From Diphasiastrum complanatum (lineage: Eukaryota; Streptophyta; Lycopodiopsida; Lycopodiales; Lycopodiaceae): a DNA stretch of 64,000 nucleotides. Shown here piece by piece: positions 59,256 through 64,000 of the stretch. The notes beneath the pieces are model-generated. The model saw nothing but the letters and a program-made list of their open reading frames with translations. It was not told the origin of the DNA and did no database searches. The first letter of the stretch is position 1. Each line of letters opens with the position of its first letter. Made by a program: the position numbers and the translations under genes. The DNA lies in the NCBI GenBank assembly GCA_029204225.1, contig CM055102.1, positions 47,340,870 through 47,404,869 of the forward strand, given 5' to 3'.

Positions 59256-59614
59256 TGTTACGAGCTCGTAACCAGTGCCGAACCCTAGAGAACACAGATA
59301 GGTCAGATACCACAGTCAGGGTCGTGTCCAGTGTACATGACCAACAGGGCAAGACAGTGTGAGTAGTGTGCCCCAGCACGGTCCATAGCCATGGCGGGCC
59401 TAACACAGCCTAGGGACCCTTGTCAGCAAGATAGGGCCCCCAGTTGGGTCCCGACGTGCAGTCGGCCACGTCAATGCCACGTGGACGACACTTGGCAGTA
59501 GCATGCTACCAGTCCTCACACTGGGCTAGGAGGGGCTTACTCTATATCAGGGAGTAGGCAAGGTTGGGTGGATCAGTTAGTGTTTGCCCTACTGTGGTGT
59601 TAGGATCTCTTACA
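59256..59614 (+). repeat. 3' LTR of the chimeric Gypsy
   Basis: 359 bp, starts TGTTACGAGCTCG and ends TCTCTTACA, followed by TGTAC and the resumed hAT frame. Confidence 0.92.
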
Positions 59615-59619
59615 TGTAC

Positions 59620-61198
59620 TCCCTCCGCCAATACTCCCCACGGATCCACAGCCTCCACTGCTGCACCTACGCCTGTGCCATCACCGTCAGATCTGCACGG
59701 CCCGTCCACATCCTCCGCTTCCGCACCTACACCTATGCCACCACCTCCAGATCCGCATCGTCCATCCACATCCTCCCAGCCATCCACATCCCGAGGCACC
59801 AGACAGATGTCCATGTCGAGATCTTTCAGAGAGGGGCAGCACAGAGAGGTCACCAGGACCATAGCACAGATGTTCTATGACCTAAACCTCCCCTTTATCA
59901 TGGCATCATCCCGCATCTTTCAAGAGGCTATCTCGAAAGTTGCAGTCTGCGGGCCCGGCTACACACCACCCACAGCCGACGCACTACGCGGCCCTTTGCT
60001 CCAGAAGCGGGTACTAGCCGCACTGCATGAGGCTTGGGATAGATACGGTTGTTCCATCATGGCTGATGGGTGGACTGATCGTCGTAGACGTCCACTCATC
60101 AACGTGATTGTTTCTAGTTGTTACGGTTCCATGTTCCTGCGCAACATCGACACCTCCGAGGCAGGGAGAGTGCATTCGGCCGAGTACATTTACAGCATCA
60201 TCCGCGCAGCGATAGAGGAGGTCTGGCCACAGCGCGTTGTCCAGGTAAATTTTCTTTCATTGGTTGCTTGGTCATTTACTGCTTAATGTCGATACAAAAG
60301 TTTTGCGTGGTTTTGCATTGATTGCAATGTGTTTCCAAGCTACGAACTGATCGTGTGAACGTATCGCAAAAGGGGGTGATGGACAATGCGTCCAACTGCC
60401 GCGGTATGGGGGAGCTTATTATGGCAGAGTACCCCTCCATTGTGTGGACTCCATGTGCCACACACTCACTGGACCTCCTCCTGCATTCCATCGGGCGCTT
60501 GCCTTGGGTCAGTGAGATTCTCACGAGGCTTGCGGTTGTGGACTTCGTCACACGCAAGCGCCACATGACTGCCCTTTTCCGCACATTCAGCAGGTAAGAT
60601 GCTACTTATTTTTTTGGCTCGTTCAAAATGCTTCTTTTTTTTGGCTCGTTCCATGTGTGCCTCTCATTCCATTTGTCAATGCAGGCTCGACTTGAAGAAG
60701 CCCGCTCGCACCCGCTTCGCCTACCAGTTCATCATGCTTGAGCGGCTACACAAGCTCAAGGGTGATTTGCGGCACATGGCTACTTCTGTAGAGTTCACCG
60801 CCATGGACCTATCCACGACCCCAAAGGGCTTGGCCTTTCACGACATCCTCTTCATGGAGCCTTTCTGGGTGGATATGCAGCAGCTGATGGACGTCATGCG
60901 CCCCATCTACTCTGTTCTGAGGCTCGTTGTCAGGAGGGGTGCACGATGGGCCTCATATACGAGTTCACGGACCGCATAGGCGAGTCTCTCCAAAGTTCTG
61001 AGCTGGACCGGGCCAGGTATAACTTTTTCCGTCTCACCATCTTTCTTTCCATTCACACTCTGTTTCGTCTTGCTGCCGCAACACGATGGTATGTAATTAT
61101 TGCCTCCATATGGTATGGTCCACAGGTTGGAGCCTATTCGGCGGTTGTGGCAGAGACGATGGGATAAGTTTCACCGGCCCATTCACAGTGTGCATTAG
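59620..61198 (+). pseudogene. hAT transposase, DUF659 and catalytic region, truncated
   Basis: Exons 59620-60244, 60373-60593, 60685-61016 and 61126-61198 join in phase with GT/AG borders. The first has a Pro/Ser linker with two degenerate repeats, then FYDLNLPFIMASSRIFQEA and GCSIMADGWTDRRRRPLINV (DUF659). The second has VMDNASNCRGMGELI and WTPCATHSLDLLL, the catalytic core block. The third has RFAYQFIMLERLHKLKGDL, and a one-base loss near 60935 shifts the frame before TMGLIYEFTDRIG. The last ends RRWDKFHRPIHSVH and TAG. The C-terminal dimerisation domain and the TIRs are not seen. The linker exon is split by the Gypsy element. Some plant genes of this class are domesticated, but this one cannot be. 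Confidence 0.88.
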
Positions 61199-61390
61199 GG
61201 CCCTTTTTGAACTCAAAAAGGGCCTCTTCCTTGCCTAAACACGTTTGCTAATTAGGATTAATTAACTCATTAATCGTCCTAGGTGGCAGTTCACCATGGG
61301 TTTGTCATGGGTTAACTTGGATTTCAATAGGCTTGAATTGAACCTGATATAATCATAACAAGGACAAATAATTTTAATGGATTTCCTACA
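61199..61390. other. Flank between hAT remnant and foldback
   Basis: Includes an AGGGCCCTTTTTGA/TCAAAAAGGGCC inverted repeat just after the hAT stop (61198-61225). 61340-61370 shows weak inverted similarity to 62250-62285, so the foldback may extend this far. Confidence 0.5.
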
Positions 61391-62243
61391 TCTAAATGAA
61401 AATAATACTGCTTTTGTCAAGCCCTTCAAAAACTGTTTTTATTAACTTAGATTGAGTGAAAAGGGGGCCCAATATTTCTTTGGGCCCCCATTTTGACAAA
61501 AAATTTGAAAAAAAATGGGGGGAGGGGTATGGGACCACCCCCGCCCCCCCACTCCTCTCTTGTACCTTCACAAGCCCCCCCGCCCCCTTTTTGTACATTT
61601 AAAACAAATCCCCCCACCCCACGTGCATTGTACTTCCCCCCCACACTGGCCATCCCTCCCTCCGAGCCGCGGGCTCCCATAAATGCGCAGGGCCCCACGT
61701 ACCCCCCCCCCCCCATCTCCTGTACTGCACATTGGGGGGCTGGTGTGTCTTGGGGCGCATTGCTTGCGCACCCATCCAAGTAGCTGCCCCAAGTGGGCAG
61801 CGCTCCCCTCCCCACCCGTTGTACTTCCCACCTCCCGCGGCGCTGGCAATCCCTCCCTCCAAGCAGCTACCTGGGTGGACGCGCAAGCAGCGCGCCCCAC
61901 GACACACCAGCCCCACCCAAATGTGCAGTACAAGACCCGGGGTGGGGGAGGTACGTGTGGCCCTGCGGGCCCTGCACGTCGATGGGAGCTTGCGGATCGA
62001 AGGGAGAGATGGGCCAGCGCCTGGGGTGGGAGAGGGAAGTACATCGCGAGGGGGGGGGGGGTTGTCAAGGTACAAGGGGTGGGGGTGGGGAGATGTACTC
62101 CCATACCCCTCCCCCCATTGTTTTTTTAAATCTTTTTTTCAAAATGGGGGCCCAAAGAAATATTGGGCCCCATTTCACTCAATCTAAGTTAATAAAAACA
62201 GTTTTTGAAGGGCTTGACAAAAGTAGTATTATTTTCATTTAGA
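61391..62243. repeat. Long foldback (inverted-repeat) element
   Basis: Left arm 61391-61789 and right arm 61861-62243 are reverse complements over most of their length, with a loop of about 70 bp. The outer 140 bp are AT-rich and over 90% alike (TCTAAATGAAAATAATACT; CAAGCCCTTCAAAAACTG; TTTGGGCCCCCATTTTGA). The inner parts are GC-rich and more diverged (TGTACTGCACATT; GGGGCTGGTGTGTC; GTAGCTGCC). No target duplication was found. Open frames across it are by-products of GC richness. It could be a Foldback/MITE-type transposon. Confidence 0.85.
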
Positions 62244-62283
62244 ATTTAGAGCCTTGTCATATCATCATTAATATGGGTTGAGT

Positions 62284-63280
62284 TTCGACGGGAGAGAAAC
62301 GCAGTTAGGTCACGTGAAATGGACTAGTTTTGCAGCTTTCCGTCCGACGGCCCAATTTCTCCTATCGGGATCCGTTTTAGGTGCCGTCTGTTTCGGCCAG
62401 TGGACAACCTCAATATGAACCCATGGGAATAGATAGCACGAGGAACGGACATCTTCTAGGATTTGCTGTGTCGGCGGACAGCTTCCAGGATCTGCTCCGA
62501 TTTGTTGCCCATGTGACGTTGTACCTCCCTAAACCCTAAATCTATCTCATCACATAGGCCATGGTACTGTGTAGAATGCATTAATGGCCCAGGAACACAG
62601 TCCACACGTTCGTGATCCCGATACGAACCCAAGGGATCGAACCTGGCTCGATTCGGGTATTGTTCGTTCAACATGGCCCTTCGACTGGAGAGAAATACAA
62701 TTAGGCCAAGCGAAATGGACTAGTTTTGCAGCTTTCCGTCCGACGGCCCCGTTTCTTCAAATGGGATCTGTTTCAGGTGCTGTCTGTTTCAGCCAGTGGA
62801 CAACCTCGATAGGAACCTGTCGGAATAGACAGGACGACAAAACGACTGACGGTCAGGTCCGTCCGAAGTTTGACGTTGAACAGAGCTTCAGGGACACTTC
62901 GTGAGGGACGGGAACTGAAAACATTTAGAAAAATGGCCCAGGAATACAGTCCACAGATTCGTGATCCCGATACGAACTCAAGGGACCGAGCCTGGCTCGA
63001 TTCGGGTATCGTTCGGTCAAAATGGCCCTTCAACGGGATAGATACGCAATTAGGTCAAGCGAAATGGACTAGTTTTGCAACTTTCCATCCGACGGCCCCG
63101 TTTCTCCAAACGGGATCCGTTTCAGGTGCCGTCTATTTCGGCCAGTGGACAACCTCGATAGGAACCTGTGGGAACAGACAAGACGAGGAAACGACCGACG
63201 ATCGGCCCGCAACGTCCGTCCGAAGTTCAACGTTAAACAGGGCTTCAGGGACACTTTGTCCGGTCAGGACCTAAAAACTG
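62284..63280. repeat. Tandem repeat, nearly three units of about 350-400 bp
   Basis: Units start at 62284, 62680 and 63029 with TTC(G/A)AC(G/T)GGA(G/T)AGA. Shared blocks include GAAATGGACTAGTTTTGCA, CGACGGCCCCGTTTCT, GGCCAGTGGACAACCTC and GATCCCGATACGAAC. The last unit is incomplete. No coding family. A CCCTAAACCCTAAAT telo-box-like string lies in the first unit (62526-62540). Confidence 0.9.
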
Positions 63281-63351
63281 GGAGATGTTTCGGAGCCCCC
63301 GTGTTGGTACGCAAAATTTTGACAGCGTGTTGTAGCGTGTTGAAGTAGTGC

Positions 63352-63690
63352 CATAAGTGATTAGTAAGTTGTTGAAGTTCATCCGGGGAGAAACCGATCT
63401 CATCAACCGAGACACAATGGTGTGTAGGTCTTGTGGTTTTCTGTAGTGAATGACACAATTTTGCATAAGTAATTAGTAAGTTGTTGAAGTTCATCCAGGG
63501 GGAAACCGATCTCATCATATAAGACATAGTAGTGTGTAGGTCTTGTGGTTTCCTGTCTTGAGAGCTTGTCACTCTTCTAATGAGCATTGATTTCCCCCAG
63601 AGACTTCTGGTCCTGAGAGCTTGTCACTCTTCTGGTGAGCGTTCACCTCTCCCAAATCCTCTGGTGAGCATTCACTTCTTTGAGACAGTC
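63352..63690. repeat. Two adjacent short tandem repeats
   Basis: A 112-bp unit (63352-63463; 63464-63555) around TTAGTAAGTTGTTGAAGTTC, then a 55-bp unit (63557, 63612, partial at 63660) around GAGAGCTTGTCACTCTTCT and GTGAGC(A/G)TTCAC. Confidence 0.9.
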
Positions 63691-64000
63691 ACTGATGCAC
63701 CCTAAACCCTAAATCAGTAATATGTTTGCCATACAAACCACCATCTTCACTCCAAACCACTTTCAGATCTTTCTTTGCCGCTTTTTTGGAGCTTAGTTCT
63801 CAATGAAGGTTCATAATAATATATGAACTGCTCATTAGTCATCGTTGTTTGGTAATATCTCAGTTATGGGAGGCATGGGCAGTGGTTAGGTCTTCTGATA
63901 ATTAATTCCGAGGGGGGGGGGGGAGGGGCCATAAATTGCTTTTATTTCGCTCTGGGGATGTGGGACAGCGTGGACTAGTGCCTGTATTTTTATTCCTTTT
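63691..64000. other. Right edge, no gene recognised
   Basis: Has CCCTAAACCCTAAATC at 63699 and a G-run at about 63913-63927. No coding frame seen. Confidence 0.5.

Larger units (their letters stand above)
52241..59614 (+). mobile_element. Gypsy retrotransposon inserted in the hAT gene, chimeric 3' end
   Basis: 5' LTR 52241-52598, primer site 52600-52611, leader, gag, pol, an internal LTR piece (58435-58660), a second pol end, and 3' LTR 59256-59614. LTRs are TGTTACGAG...TCTTACA. Target duplication is CGTAC on the left and TGTAC on the right, one mismatch. Removing the element restores one continuous hAT frame. Frameshifts, stops and an integrase Glu-to-Lys change make it non-autonomous. Confidence 0.92.

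Noticed and set aside
60599-60979. hAT exon as a separate gene
   Set aside because: It joins in phase with flanking exons through GT/AG introns and belongs to the same transposase.
61447-62242. Several Gly/Pro-rich frames of 100-178 codons
   Set aside because: They are produced by the GC-rich foldback and mirror each other across its arms.
62526-63714. CCCTAAACCCTAAA strings as telomeric DNA
   Set aside because: Two single short copies are telo-boxes or chance, not telomere arrays.

Overview
The window is nuclear DNA of a flowering plant. Almost every coding trace is a plant LTR retrotransposon (Ty1/Copia and Ty3/Gypsy), there is one hAT DNA transposon, microsatellites are abundant, and the only host gene I recognise is a spliced FHIT-type (Fragile Histidine Triad) nucleotide hydrolase with plant-style introns. 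There are no operons, tRNA, rRNA or CRISPR arrays. The species cannot be told from the sequence.

Layout. 1-0.5 kb: tail of a minus-strand Copia element. 2.5-2.85 kb: Gypsy protease relic. 3.7-5.9 kb: two copies of a microsatellite-rich module. 6.1-8.7 kb: gag, tRNA-Asp-type primer site and about 1 kb LTR of a minus-strand Gypsy element. 8.7-20.1 kb: a Copia graveyard made of a pol end, an LTR in the middle, two gag-protease modules with one integrase, a convergent minus-strand Copia, and an internally deleted plus-strand Copia with its 3' LTR. 20.55-35.5 kb: the FHIT gene on the minus strand. Four exons are split by introns of about 8.2 kb, 84 bp and 6.2 kb, and the long introns hold Gypsy/LTR debris and an inverted repeat enclosing a piece of Gypsy integrase. 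36.15-40.7 kb: a minus-strand Copia into which a 5'-truncated Gypsy (38.1-40.27 kb) is inserted. 41.78-48.37 kb: a structurally complete chromodomain Gypsy element with both LTRs and a perfect 5-bp target duplication, followed by a solo LTR of the same family (48.49-48.93 kb). 49.75-52.06 kb: a minus-strand Copia 5' half. 52.09-61.2 kb: an hAT transposase gene split by a 7.4-kb Gypsy element that carries an internal LTR fragment and a duplicated pol end. 61.39-62.24 kb: a long GC-rich foldback element. 62.28-63.7 kb: tandem repeats.

None of the transposons looks autonomous now. Each has frameshifts, stops or deletions. The most informative signals are structural: nested insertions with readable target duplications, a chimeric Gypsy explained by template switching, two Gypsy insertions in G/C hairpins with non-TG..CA LTR ends, and an FHIT intron with no recognisable 3' splice site.
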